Below, in pieces: positions 1 to 13,200 of a stretch of DNA of 64,000 bases. The stretch spans positions 19,950,864 to 20,014,863 of the forward strand of contig CM028884.1 in NCBI GenBank assembly GCA_016801885.1. The letters are read 5' to 3'. Positions within the stretch are counted from its first letter, which is position 1. Each line of letters begins with the position of its first letter. A program made the translations under genes and the position numbers. Below the pieces are notes generated by a model, which was not told the origin of the DNA, made no database searches, and saw only the letters and a program-made list of their open reading frames with translations. This DNA comes from Toxotes chatareus (Eukaryota > Chordata > Actinopteri > Toxotidae).

Positions 1-2009
1 TCTTTCATTTTTTCTATTACCCTTTTGCTGTACCTCTGCAAGTAAGCAGTTACTGTACCTGCTGTGTCCCCTTCCTCTTTATGCTAATGCATTATGCTTA
101 TGACTACGTGTGTGGGCTTTGCTGGAAGAGCACATGCCTGGAAAGTACTCCAAAATAATTTCATGAATTCCTAACACCATCATATCTGTTACACTGTTGT
201 TGCTTTTGGCTACAGGCCATTTACTCGTCCTTGGTGCTTATTGTCTTTGTTGAGTTGTGTGGAGTGACTCCAAAAGAAGGGCATATAGACAACAGGGCAT
301 ATCATTTAAAGCTTACAAGAAACCACACAAACAAAAATGCTTCATAGAGGAACAGTTCATTTTCAAGCATAAGCTACTAATTAAATCAAATTAGGTGTGA
401 TATAGAGGTGATTAGAGGTGATAATAATACTGGGGAGTTTTTGAAAAGATAGAATAACACAAAAAGGCATATGCCTATTAAAATAAAGTCTGTTAACTCG
501 AGAAGAAATGAGTGAGTGTCTATTAACTATTGTTTTTTTTTTAGGAAGGCTTAAACAGGGAAATGTGCAATGTATTATTTTATAGTATGAGAGGGCATTA
601 GTGTAACTGTGGTACAATCTCTGTATGGAGCCATAAAAAGAAACTATAATCCATAATAATGCCCAGCTGCATGCATGGTGGTAAAACACAAGGGTCAACC
701 CTGTCTCGTACAAATTACATTTATATGCAGCTCCTTTGCAATAGCAGTTTAGTGATGTTTTTAACCATTTTTTACTGGCAACAGTGTGATCACATACCAC
801 AGGGAAAGGTGAGGCTGTGAAGGTTGCAGAGGTGAGTGGGCATGCAAAGTGTTTTAGTGTTTTAATGTGACATCAGAGACTAAGAATTGTGTCACAGCAT
901 ACAGGACTTGCATGTTGATATTTATTATTATATTTTATTAGACACTGAGCTTTACTGGTTTTAGTTGTCTTTCTGCACCACACTGTACTTAAGTTGTCAT
1001 AAATTCAATGTTCTAACCCAAACCATAACCAAATGGTTCAGTTGCTTAGACCATAACTGTTGGACTAATAAACCAAAACAAAATCTGTTTAGTGAATACT
1101 GCATCAGTATATACAGTTCTAAATACCAGGTATTTTGAATTAGTACCAGTATTGCACATTGTTACCGGTTATTGAATAACAGAAGTCCATGTCCATTTGT
1201 TCTGCTGTGTATTTTTTTGTTTGTTTGTTTTTTACATCACATCAAACATTGAGATTACTCTTTTTCTTCCAGTAATGAAATTTAATACAAACTCATCATG
1301 GCACTTTGATAGCAAAGCAGCAATGACAATTTCTTATCTTCTCATTCCTTCCAGATTAAAATCAATACTCACTGTATACCACAAAGAGCCTCATCACAAA
1401 TAAAAACATGAAGACACAGTATAATATAGCACACTGTGAAGCAATTGGACCGAACCACTGAGCAACACTGATGCAGTCATTATTTTCTGTCATTTAGATG
1501 GTTGAATTTCCTGGTGTCTTGTATATATAGGCAAAAGTGAATTGCGGTCATGGTGCTCTGTTACTGTTTTATGAGGCCAACATGATCATTATCTGTATCT
1601 GTTAAATTACTTACACCATCACAGCCACAGCAAGCTCACAATGATTAAAAGATTATGCGCTTGTATTGAATTTGAAATCTGTTCCTCATATCTCAAATGT
1701 CAACATAGAGACTGTATCTAGGTGTTTTTTTAACTCTCTGTGTTCTAAGCAGGGGCTTGTAGATTCTTTATTTATTTATTCATTTGTTTGTTATTGTTTT
1801 TTTCCCCAACCACTGTAGTGATGTGGCATGTCATTGCAGCACTTAGGCCAGGCCTCACTGTGAAATTTGGCATAGATACACTACCAATGCAGCAATGGAA
1901 GTAAAGTGAAGCCTTGAAAGTTCCTACAGGTGCCCCAGCTTTTGTTGATTACAGACAAACCCTCTGTCTGTACAAAGTGTTTGAACAAACCGTGTTACTA
2001 CAACCCCTA
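1..2009. other. intron sequence, no gene seen
   Basis: AT-rich sequence upstream of the protocadherin exon, read here as part of its last intron. Open frames are short and show no recognisable domain; the longest (minus strand, 381-800, 139 codons) is cysteine- and histidine-rich without a known motif. Homopolymer runs (for example T at 532-542) and short T-rich tracts are the only structure seen. Confidence 0.6.
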
Positions 2010-2912
2010 ATGTATTATTAGGACATTAATGTACTGCAGGAATTAGTACTGTATATTGCTAACAGAATGGTGAGACAAAGGCAAGTAACAAGAGAAGACA
2101 GACTGGTTGGTCAGGGGTTCATCCTCCTGCAAGATAATGACCTAAAACATTAGAGGAAAAAAAAAAACTAGACAGCGGCTTCATTACATTACATTACATT
2201 TACTCATTTAGTAGATGCTTTTATCCAAAGCGACTTACAAGTGAGGGACAACACTAAAGCTTCAGTGCGGGAGGAGACCTTGAAGTAGGTACTATGTACT
2301 AAATCTGTTCAACATGACAAAGTGCAAAGAAATCAAGCAAAGAATTATAACAAAGACACACATTAAGTGCTAGTTAGTCTTGTTAGGGTGTTAGAGGTGT
2401 TAGGAGAAGAGGCGCTCTCAGAAGAGGTGAGTCTTCAAGAGATTCTTGAAGATAGAGAGGGAAACCCCTGCTCTGAAAACATTTGCTAGCTTGTTCCACC
2501 ATTAGGCAACAACAAACGAGAACTCTCTAGGCTGTGATTGCCTTGTGTTCAGGGATGGCAATGCCAGACAGCATTCCCTGGAGGAATGCAATGGGCAAGA
2601 AGGAGGATAAGCCTCTGTGATTGAGTTCAAGTAGATAGTCACTCTGTAGTCAAGCACTGGTGGCTTGAATTTGATTTGGGGAGGCATGACTTCACTTGAT
2701 GGAAGACGAGCACAGTCTCCACAGTGAAATCCCGTGGAGCTGGTTTGGGATGAACTGGACACAAGGTGAAAGCAAAGCAACCTACAATCGCAACTTCTTT
2801 AACGGTGTTGGGACAAACTCTCCAAACAATGTTTCATTTCCGTTGTAGAAAGAATGTCAAGAGTGTGTTTAGCTGCTGAATGAGTAAAAAATTTAGATTA
2901 AATTTAGGATTT
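2010..2912 (+). mobile_element. Tc1/mariner transposase remnant, copy 1 (interrupted)
   Basis: Decayed Tc1-type DNA transposon. The stretch at about 2070-2150 translates to residues ending in LQDNDLKH, the catalytic-Asp block of Tc1 transposases (usual form QQDNDPKH). After an interruption the sequence at about 2710-2765 resembles the block around the catalytic Glu (usual form SPDLNPIE..W). Similarity continues to about 2858 and a further AT-rich segment at 2892-2912 is shared with the second remnant at 44640-44901. Stops and frameshifts are present, so it is dead. Neither terminal inverted repeat is recognisable. A separate repeat is inserted at 2184-2689. I am confident of the family, less so of the exact ends. 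Confidence 0.8.
2184..2689 (-). mobile_element. teleost interspersed retroposon inserted into the Tc1 remnant
   Basis: The insert begins with repeated TTACA units and then carries a motif common in teleost genomes, TTTATCCAAAGCGACTTACA, at about 2220-2239. The following part (about 2427-2680) matches from memory a longer fish repeat with the words GTCTTCAAGAG and TTGAAGATAGAGAGGG. It is flanked by a 5-bp direct repeat CTTCA at 2179-2183 and 2690-2694. The uninterrupted Tc1 copy at 44.8 kb has only one CTTCA at this position, so the boundaries are set by direct comparison. The TTACA repeats at the left end would be a 3' tail if the element lies on the minus strand. The family name is not certain. 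Confidence 0.75.
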
Positions 2913-3840
2913 AAGAAGACCAAAATAAAAAAATGAAAAAAATTAACAGTAGTGTGTGTATTTATCATCCAAAGACAATGAATTAGAACTATACAAATAT
3001 CATTAGAATTATGCAAATATCATTATTATCATTATTATCATAAAGGGGCTATTGAGAAAGCTGAATCGCTTATCACATGTCTGTCTCATTGTTATCATCA
3101 CTTATACTAAGGATCTTTGACCAGAAATGTATTCGATCCACTGTTGAGATGAGCAGGAATACTCACTGACTTAGAACAGAAATTAGATTACAAGGTCAGT
3201 GGCTGAGTCTAATGCAGTGGAAGATTAGAGAGGGAGAAGAAATCATTTTACATGGCTATTGTTGTCATGGGGACTGAGCACTTGCACTGAGCTGTGTAAA
3301 ACTGCAATTTAAAATGCCTTTTGAAAATGTGTATTGCCATCTTTACCTTGCCATGCAGAAAACATAAAAGACAAATGTGAATTACTTACAGAAAGAAAAT
3401 GGCTACATCTTTGTTAAACATCTTTTTACTCATTTAACTAATTTAATTATTATCTTTGATATTGTGTTTTAATAAATAACTTGTGTCACTTAATGTGTCA
3501 CTGATCCAACTCTAGGAATCAGAATAAGTTATAGTATTAGGGGTATGCTTATCTCAATATGAAGCTTTGGAATAAGCCATATCCTCTTTCAGACATGGAA
3601 TCTGTAACACTGCAAGCTTCATTTATCTGTTTATGTAATGGATTTGGGCTTTCACACATAGGTCTCCATCATGGACATGTTTATCAACGGTAATGCTCAC
3701 ACTGTATTTGGTATATGCCTGCTTTAGCTATGCCATGCACAATGAACATACAGCCTGCACTGATTTTCTTTGGTATCCTGCACTTGAGCTATCATTTGAG
3801 TTACATAGCCGTAGTTACGGAATGACTCATTTGTGTCATT

Positions 3841-3880
3841 TATGGATGGTTAAATGGATGGACATGGATGGATGGATGGC
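3841..3880. repeat. (GGAT)n microsatellite
   Basis: Imperfect run of GGAT units: several GGATG words spaced four bases apart, ending in a pure GATGGATGGATGG tract. Ordinary slippage repeat. Confidence 0.85.
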
Positions 3881-6800
3881 AAGACAGATAACTATCAAAG
3901 TGAGGGTCTGGGTGTCAAATGTGGTACTTGCATCAGTGATGGCAGTGCTGTCAAAACAGTCTTTCAAACAAGCCCACTAAAATGATTCTCTTCAACTTCT
4001 ATATTTAAAACAGAGACAATTGTTATGTTGTTACAGTGATTTTATAGCCAAAGTTAAATTGCATGATAAGTCTCCAGAAGACCATGTATAGCTTATGCGT
4101 TGAAAAGTTAATATTAGAAAACCCTACCAGGATACTATATCAAATTTACAGATCCTTGTAAACTATATTCCTAACTGTCCTTTTAAAAAAAAAAAAAAAA
4201 AAAACTTCATTTGAACAACTATTTAGTTTGTTCATGTGGGAGTCTATCCACAGCCTTTCCAACCTTTCTGCTGTACCACAATGACACTTATCTCTCCAGA
4301 GATATTATACAAAACACTACAGGACATTATACAAAATATGTTTGGAGACCAGGAAAGCTATGATTGAGGATTTATTTATAAATGCATAGTTACTCAGCTC
4401 TCACACAATTTTAATTTATGTCTATAAAATGTGTATTATGCAGATGTATTATGTAGAAAGATATAAATACAAATATAACAAAAATAAATTCCATCTGTGC
4501 AAATATGCTTTATTACCATAAAGGACTTAGATCTGGACCAGGGCCAAAAAAACATGATCTCATGGTACAAACTCTTTTGTCTTCTGGCCATTGAGCTCCT
4601 TGCTCCAAATGACAAAACTCTCCACTGGTCTTATCCACTCCTCCTCACTACTGCCATGAAAAAGCAGAAGTCCTGTCACTGGAGGTGGCATGATGTAGAA
4701 CTGCAAATGAAATTTATGGTGGACAGTAGACGATGAGCAGGAAAGGTCAGAGTCTTTTTGAACACCCATGTGCTATTACTCTGCAGCATATCTGACACTG
4801 TGCTCTGTAGATTCTGTGGCCTGTCCACAGTATCTGATTCAGGACAACCCTAAGCTTTTTCCTAAAGCATGAGAGGCCAGATGGTTTTGAGCAAAATGGA
4901 GAAGTATGTGATTCACACCATATTTACTTGCATCTTAACTGAAATTTAGTATAGAGGTCCGGAATGTAATAAGCAGAGTTTGAATTGAGCAATGATTTTG
5001 AGAACATAACCTCGTTGTCATTGACTGGCACTACACAACAGCAACAACACTATAAATGCATAATCATTACTTGTCTATATAGAGGAAACATAAAGTTAGC
5101 TTTTAAATAAGGTTAGAAAGAAATATATTGATTCCTACAGCAACTGTTTAATTTTTAATGTAACTTTACTAAAATTCATCAGTTTTGATCAAATATTCTT
5201 CTTATAGTGGATGTGAAGTTAACCCCTAGAGTGGTGCGGTGGAGTTTAGAGAGAAACATTGAGTGAATGGGGGAAAGGAAATAAAGCATTGGAAATATGC
5301 CATGAATTACTTGGGCTTTAATAACAAGTAATAAATAAAAGTGAACTACTGGTCAGAATGGGTCCTAACCGTGACATAGCGGCAACAAAATTGAATCTCT
5401 AAATTAGACTCAAGACTGTAATAGAGGTGAATTAGAATAACGAAATAATTAACTGTGTCTCATTTGAATACTATTTACCAAATGATCTATTTTGATCAAA
5501 AGACTAAAAATTGTGTTTGTCAGTTGGTAGCATGCGCTGTCAGAGCACTTGCGGTTTAAAAGTGCTGTACGCTTTGTAGGCAACACACCACTCTACTGTA
5601 CAATTACCTCTTTACAATGCATCTCAAAACATAAAAAAATTATGCCAAGCCTGCCGCCCATTAGTACAGGGCAAATATTAGAGAAACAGACAAGACTTGA
5701 CAGATAATGCCTCCACAGTACAGATTAATAAGTAGTGTAAATATGTGTTAATTTTTGTTTTAGAAAGAAAGTGTGTTAAAACATTTTCAGTAGGAAAATA
5801 CAGCATACAAATGTATAAAGATGCATCTACAGTATGTGTTATGTGCATGACAAAGTGCATTAAAGAATTCGAGTGACATATTTTTTTTGTAAGTCAGAAG
5901 AGATGAAAATACCAATCACATTTCCTTAGCTTCATTTCCACCAAGAATCACACAGCCATCAACTCATTTCTTCACACACCATGCTGCAAACAGTACTTTT
6001 AACAGGACAAATGTGTGGGTCCAAGTACCTTTTGAATATTTGAATTACAAATTGATCTGAGAATAGTTTTAGCTAAGGTCTGAACCAGTAATATTTATCA
6101 GTGATCGTGGAAATTATGTAAATGACGGTCCTTTTTGACAGGCTTTGTGCTTTTGTTTTTCTTACTGTTCCTCACCTTGACTTCACTTTTCTTCTCTTCC
6201 ATCTTTTTTGTATCTCTCTGACCACTCTTCAATTCCATTCTCAGGCTTTGTCTTCTTTTTCTATTTCGACTCCCTCCTGCCCTTCATCTCCTCTCATGAG
6301 AGGCTGCTGCCTGGACTCAAAGGGAGCACTAGAAAGGATCCATCAGCCAGACTAGTATTCTCTCGAGGATGCATCCAGCGTGTTGCTCTGTTCTGCTCTG
6401 CTCACCATCATATCTATCCAACCCCAGATAGCCTTTACTGTAGATCACAGGACCTGTTTTCAAATTTGCTGCAAAGCTGTATGGAGCTGTAGTTCTATGC
6501 CTTGTTGGACACCAACCGCCATACCACTCACACATTCCCCCTAAGCTATTTACAATATATTTGCTCTTGGTGTGAGGCTGATCTTTATGAATACAGGCTG
6601 TGTTCATAATACTGAATATCATTATATGCCTTGTTTTATACAGTGATGGATTGGTTTCATATGTATGTATGTGTGTATGTTTAGTAGTGGAGGATGAAAG
6701 GGTCACAAAAAACCCACCGCAGATTTAAAGCATAGAGAATTAATCTGCCAGATGTATCTTGTGGGTTTTTGAACGGCAGCTGGAGACAGCGGTATGGCAC

Positions 6801-7516
6801 TTTGAGCCTCCATGCTGGACCAAAACAAAGCCTCATTCATTCCCAAATAACAACATCTGGGCATGCTTAACAGCATGGATAAATAAACAAGCCCTATGGA
6901 CACTAAATCCCCCGCACTCAATCACTCTCACTCCCTCTCCACCCGTTCCCCTTGCCATTCTGAAGGCTGTAGGTTGTTGGTGTGGGACTGGCACGTCAGC
7001 ACTGATAGTGTGCATCCAATTAATTAGCCAAACGTTATCTCATTAGTAATATCTGGAAGACTAAAACAAGAATACTCCCATATAGTTGCAAACAACCTCT
7101 GGCCAAAAATGAGAATGATTCTCTCCTTCCCTGTAACCTCTGTGATCTGTTGATGCTGAGTAGGAGGACTGAAAGAGAGGCATGTGAATGCTGTTTGGTC
7201 AAAGTGTCTGTCGATAAACAGCTATTGCTCATGGCTCACATTTATTCAACAACTTCTACAGAATTAAACAGAGCAGCCCCCAGCTCATCCTAATGACTCC
7301 ATATCAGGATGCAATCTAACGGTTTCTTTGTCTTTAAGTTATCTGTCTTTGTGGACATCTGCAGCATTTGCACAGCGCTGTAAGCAAAAGTCAGCACCGT
7401 CTGACACAGTTCTGAATCCCTTGCATTCCTCAACACCTGTGCCTCAATGTTATTTAAAGCACTCAGGGGCTCTGCACCAAACATCAGCCACCGGCTATTT
7501 GCTTGTGTGTGCTCTT

Positions 7517-7534
7517 TGTGTGTGTGTGTGTGTG
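7517..7534. repeat. (TG)n microsatellite
   Basis: Nine uninterrupted TG dinucleotides directly before a CAG; typical fish microsatellite. Confidence 0.95.
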
Positions 7535-8561
7535 CAGGAAGAAACTTGACTTCTTGAGTATAGTAACCATGAGCAACGCGGTATGCAGAGACAAAGTAGC
7601 ACTAAACAATGTGGGAGCCATTTCATGTGAAGGAAGGGAGCATGATGTTAGATATACTGCTTTATCTATGTAGAAGAGATGTGACTTTGCAAAATAAGCT
7701 GAATATGCATGCTGATGTTTCTCTCTTTCTCTCTCTCTATCTATCAAACTATATCCTTTCAGTTTTTACCACATTCATAAAATTTTAATCAGATGGGGTG
7801 ACTGACATGATGACGACAAAATGCTTAAATACATTATATGCAGTTTTCATTATGTGAAAACTGCAGTGCTTTTATTATATACTTTCACTATACTATACTA
7901 TAGACATATAGAGGTATATTTGTCTCTAAATAATACGAATATCATGTACAAACAACTTGCAAAAGTCACAAAGATTTAAATTTATATTTCACTGGGCCAA
8001 GCAGGATCTGTTTCAGATTTACGAGTTTGTTTGTGGAGCAGGAGTACAATGGAGTACATGCCCAGTGGCCTCTTATCTACAGTTGTAGTGTCACGGTGTG
8101 CTGGTGCTTATCATCTGTCCACAGCTCTTCAAGGTTTCAGTGGGAGTAGCGGGATGTCACTTGACGCCCTCTGGGCTTTTCCAAGTCACATGGATTTCAG
8201 CAGTGACAGATTCTTGATTATGCTATTTGCATGTACAGCTATGTTACCGTGCATGAAACAGCAAATTACTACACTACATAATCAAAATATGAAATTCAGT
8301 GTCACTAAAAATATGCTCAATCACCAACCTATTCACAGTGGTGATACATGACATGACATGTCATTCTGATTACAGAGAAGGAAATCTGATTGTAATGAGG
8401 CAAACAAGCCTTTTCTTGGGCACATGACAATCAGACGAAGCTAGCTGCTAATAAGGTGTGATGGTCAGTGTCTGTCAAGTAAAGTCGCAGAGCTCTAATA
8501 AGAGGCAAGATTATCATGTAGAGCTCTGCAGGAAAAAAAAGTTTAAAAATAAGGACTTGTC

Positions 8562-8582
8562 TGTGTGTGTGTGTGTGTGTGT
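8562..8582. repeat. (TG)n microsatellite
   Basis: About ten uninterrupted TG dinucleotides in the protocadherin intron. Confidence 0.95.
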
Positions 8583-9437
8583 TGATTATGTGGATATGAA
8601 AACACCAGACAGTAAAGCTGCAAGAGAATTAAGTCAATGACAAACTGCACAAAAAGTAAACAAAGACAACACAATGGCTATTAAGGTGGGAGTTTAGGTA
8701 GGTTACAGACTGTGCTTCATAAACATGTATTGAATCTGGACTCATTCTTCTACAATGCCAGAAAGTCTGTTCCAGAGGGAGGAGGGCTGACGTGAGAGAG
8801 GGCTCTATCTCTTACAGTGTCCTTTCAATTAAATGAACCAACATATTCCTTCACACTGTTAAGGGTAAGACTCCATCAATATATGCATATGCGATAGGGA
8901 GCTAGTTAAGAGACACTAAGGCACAAGTAATGTGTTGTGTGGTGTTTTGGTTTTGTTTGAAATATTTGGTCTTCTGAGCTTTTACTTTTAAATAAGCAAT
9001 CTATTTTTATGTGTAGAGTAGGGCTCCTGGTGAGTGATATACCACAGTACACTTTTATAAAGCGCAAAAAAAGAATTGTCTGCCTTTTTTTTTCGTTGGT
9101 TGGTAAAGGAGAGGAGACGTTCCTATCCTGGCTGCTCAAGTGTGAGAGTGTTGTTATATGGTAAACAGTGCCACAATCAGAAATTTTAAGAAAGGGCTCC
9201 AGACCTGGATTTTGATTTTATAAGCACTATAACTTTTATTTTTGATATTGCTGAAATACAGTGTAATTTATTTGATATGTAACTGATAGTTAGCAGGTTG
9301 TAGGTTTGCTTAAGTTTCCATTTGTGAGTCAGTGATTTAATGATCATATTTAGCCATCTGTTTAAACTTTTCTGCTCCAGGGTTCACAATTAGAGTCCTG
9401 CCTCTGGTTAGGTTTAAGCAACCAAGGTACTTTGGTC

Positions 9438-9549
9438 AAGGTTAGGGAAAGATTGTGGTTTTGGTTCAATGTAAGTAAACATGTTGTGTCTGAAGGCACT
9501 CTGGCACTTCTTCTACATTAAGCCAGACCATGATCTTTTCCCTAACCTT
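9438..9549. mobile_element. palindromic fish repeat (AAGGTTAGGGAAAG type)
   Basis: Left arm at 9438-9459 begins AAGGTTAGGGAAAGAT and right arm at 9527-9549 ends with the reverse complement, ATCTTTTCCCTAACCTT, with a few mismatches and about 67 bp between. The words GGTTAGG and AAAGATCATGGTTT-like strings are familiar from palindromic, probably non-autonomous, repeats scattered through teleost genomes. Outer limits may extend to about 9400 and 9580. Confidence 0.65.
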
Positions 9550-9738
9550 AATCGTAAGTGTCTGAACATAACCATAAAAAGTTTAATATGGTTGTAGCTA
9601 CTACAGGTACACATTGTACAGCAAGATCGGGGATTCTGGAGGAAAACAAATACATTGTCTGTGAATATTTCACTGATATGTTCAGTATTGATGTATTTGC
9701 AACCAAATATGTAAATTAGCAGCACTTCCTCACTACCA

Positions 9739-10273
9739 TAACCCTTTCATGCATAGTGGTCACTACAGTGGACAGCTATTCAAAAGCTGTTCTCTTCTAT
9801 ATGCATGGGTTTTATTGTTATAGTTGCATATCAGCCAACATGGTGGATGCTTGTGCACCAAAGCAAAAAATGCCAACAGATGCCATGATGCTGCATGCAC
9901 ACGAAAAACAAGTATGTCTGCATGCAGTGTCTTGTGTCCTGGATGCTTTGCCAATTTCCATACAAGATAGATGGGAAGTGGAGATGAGCAGGACATGATT
10001 ATGTGAGAGGACGATAGCAAATCAGAGGGGAGAAAGAACATTTGTACACCCACAGACAATGTTGTGAGAAAATATCAGATTATCAGCATTAAAAGTGTTT
10101 TCATTTCATAGTTTTCACACAGAATGGACATGTTTGTAACTCAATGGAAAACAGGTTCATAAACAATATTTCAATTGCATTGTTTTTTATTATGCTTAAA
10201 GAGGGATAAAAACACTCTGGAAATTCTGGAAAATCATGACTGAGGTTTTCATAATTGATGCATGAAAGGGTTA
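9739..10273. mobile_element. piggyBac-like MITE with 16-bp terminal inverted repeats
   Basis: The element starts TAACCCTTTCATGCAT (9739-9754) and ends with its exact reverse complement (10258-10273). The right end sits in TTAA (10271-10274) and the left in ATAA (9738-9741), which fits the TTAA target duplication and CCCT-type ends of piggyBac elements with one decayed base. The 535-bp interior has no transposase; open frames of about 80-98 codons on both strands show no DDD-type transposase motifs. A non-autonomous element is the natural reading. Confidence 0.8.
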
Positions 10274-13200
10274 AGATAATCCACAATCTTTCCAAAAGTC
10301 TGAGACCACTTTCCCATTCAAGTGAATGTGAAAGTAATACTGAGGTATATGTATAGATTCATCAGCTCTATACCACAAGTGGTCTTTCCGTCAGGCTTTG
10401 TCTCTACATTGTCTCAAACAGCAGGTATGCAGAGATTAGCAGGGAAAATGGCTGATTCAAATTATCCTCTGCTGCCCACTGGGGCCACTGATTGTACCAA
10501 TCTACATGCAAATGGTCATGTTTATTACACCAGGGGAATAGCAACACAAAGTGTCCTTGATTAATCACGGGCTCTGCTTCTGTTAAAAAATGAAATACAG
10601 ACATTACAGTCATCTAATTCTGCAGTAACCAATACACAAACTGCTGATATACTGTGATTCAGAAATCACTCAAGGTTTTCTTTGCTTCATTAATATTATT
10701 TTTTCAAGCTCCCTGCACTTTGAAAGTTGGAGGAAATGTCATCAGTGACGTCACTATTATCATGCCCCTTATTATAACCATTTATCTAACAATACGAAAA
10801 AGGAAAACGTCACATAAATGTCAGATTTGGGAATAGTTCTCTCTCTACCCTGCACACCATGTACATGTATGCAGTCCTTTCCTTTTCCTCTATCTCCCTT
10901 CCCTAACAACTCTCCAGATGTCTACTCACTCGTCTACAATCTCATTTGAAGAATTCATCTTGCTGTCTCGGGGGTACCATGCATTATTGCTCTCTGTGGT
11001 TCTTCATGCAACTATGATAATGTGTGTCTTGGTTAGACTCCTCACATGCCAATTATGTGTGCCTGTTATTGTGATGGACTCCACATTCATGCAGAAGAGT
11101 GACTGGCTCTCTCTTCGGGCCCAGGCTTTCTTCACATCATATATAAGAATGTGTTTTCAAAGCCAGAACCCAGCGTTCAGGCAGCAGGGCTTAGTGGAAT
11201 ATGAGGACACGTTCTTATTAAACTAGAATTACATCAGTTCATATTGTCTTACACATGAATGACCCACAAAGACCCTGTCATAAAAAGACAGCAAATGAGC
11301 CAATAGGTAAAAAACCACCGTCTGTCTTTTTTTTTTCTCCATTCATAATTGTAGGCATAAGCATAGGAGCAGGAATGAATTCCTCTCCTTCTTACATTTT
11401 ATTTTTGTCTGTGCATAGATGAGCTCTGCAAAGCTTGTGATAGAAAATACTGACACTATGACACTAAAACACACATAAAATAAATAATAATATATAATAA
11501 ATATATAAAACAAATATAAAACAAACTGCATCCAAGCAGTGTTGACTCAACTCAGTGGTTTATAGTTTGTATATTATAAAATAGTCAACAAATCATGGGA
11601 TGTGTTTACAATAAGAAGAATGTAGAAAAAGTCTAATCTCATACTTTATACTTTATATTAAACCACTTCACAGATTGGTTTAGGAGGTTTGTGGTCAAAG
11701 ACAAGCTGACATAAGAGTCAGTGTTTTTTTGTTTTTGTTTTTTCCCCTTATATTTTATTTCATATTAAGGAATATATTCTTACTATATTGACCCATATGG
11801 TGGAGCATGGTAAAAATAATAAAAACAGCACATTCACTCTGACTGTAGACACACTATAAAAGTGGTTGACTGGATGTATTGGGTTTGCCAGAGTGACTGT
11901 GCCAAGTTTTCAGCTGAGATTCAAATCCTCATTATTCATACTTTGACCATGAGGGAGCTGGTTGAACTTCTGGGAGTCAAGCATAACAATTGGCAAACCA
12001 AAACAATCAGCTGATGCGGTTGAAAGCTGAGTTGGTCATTGATTCTCTGTGGGATCGGCACTAATTGGCCTTTTGATTTGGGGTCAAAAATTATTTAATG
12101 GAGCTTAAGTAGCCGTTTGGATGACATTTGTTTTCCAACCTAATTTCATTCTTGAATTTAAACATAAATTTCTAATGTAATTTATAAATGTACATATGAT
12201 TTAATCTTCAACCACTTAACTAACCTACAGTAGTTTAACATCAAGACAATATGAGCAATGTAAGATTTCATTGATATTTTCTTCTCCTGTAATGAACTGA
12301 CTGAAAAAAATACTCTCAGATTGTCTAAGCAAGTGTAAATTAATGAGGAGAAAAACAGGTCCAAGCAGTTTGAAAAAAAAAAAAAGTAAACTAAACAGAA
12401 CCTACCCACCAGCCAATTAGCTATTTGTGAAGCAAAGGGACAAATTAGGACAAATAGTTAACATTTTCTCTTTTAGGACAAAAACAGATGAATTCATTAC
12501 CTTTTGAGGCTTGATATACAAACAGACAGAACTGTTTGCTTCTTTAAAAAAGAAAGTGAAACAGACTCAAAGGAGTAGACTTCTTCAAATGGCAGAACAG
12601 CATTACATTTCATGCATTATGCAGGTTGTTTTTTTTTTTTTTATCAAATGAGATTTAAACAAATACCACCTGCAACAGTGACTTGTTTGATTTTTTTTTT
12701 TTTTGTCTGAATACTGATGCTTGATGTGGCCAGATGGTAGCATGAGATATAGAGGAAAGTCCTGCTGATGATTTGTTGTGATGCAGATTGACCCTCAACA
12801 TTTTTTTTTCTTTCTTGATTTTGGAGAACGGGGTTACGATCATTTTCATACTGAGGAGAGGAACATCCATCATTCATATTCAAGAAATAGTGAGCTTGTG
12901 CCATTGCCCCAGGCAACTACCCATTTTCTGTTGACACTAGGTTCATCAAAAACATAGATTTCCAACGGTGCCTGAGAACCTGTATTTTTTTGTCATGCAA
13001 ACGGTAACTATTCATGTTACTTCATGTATTTAAGTGAATGAGATTCAGTGATAGAAGAAGAAAGAGAAAGAGCAGAAGAAAGTGAGTTGCTGCAAATGTT
13101 CACTGTGTCTTTTAGGATGGCATCTATTTAGAGTACATCATTTAGGCACTGTAAATACTGTAAATTTCTCTGTCAGCTCTTATGACTGTGCACAAAGACA

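Larger units (their letters stand above)
2913..9437. other. intron sequence with microsatellites, no gene seen
   Basis: No exon or RNA gene recognised in this 6.5 kb. Visible structure: a (GGAT)n-type tract at 3841-3880, a poly(A) run at about 4184-4204, and two (TG)n tracts listed separately. The stretch at 6950-7060 is non-repetitive and contains AATTAATTAG homeodomain-type cores, and could be regulatory; this is inference only. Open frames up to about 125 codons (for example minus strand 6329-6706) have no domain and look like chance. Confidence 0.6.

Noticed and set aside
6329..6706. 125-codon minus-strand frame overlapping two plus-strand frames at 6122-6492
   Set aside because: Opposing overlapping frames with no domain; low-complexity start; intronic position.
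9756..10059. Overlapping frames of 80 and 98 codons
   Set aside because: They lie inside the MITE and show no transposase or other domain.
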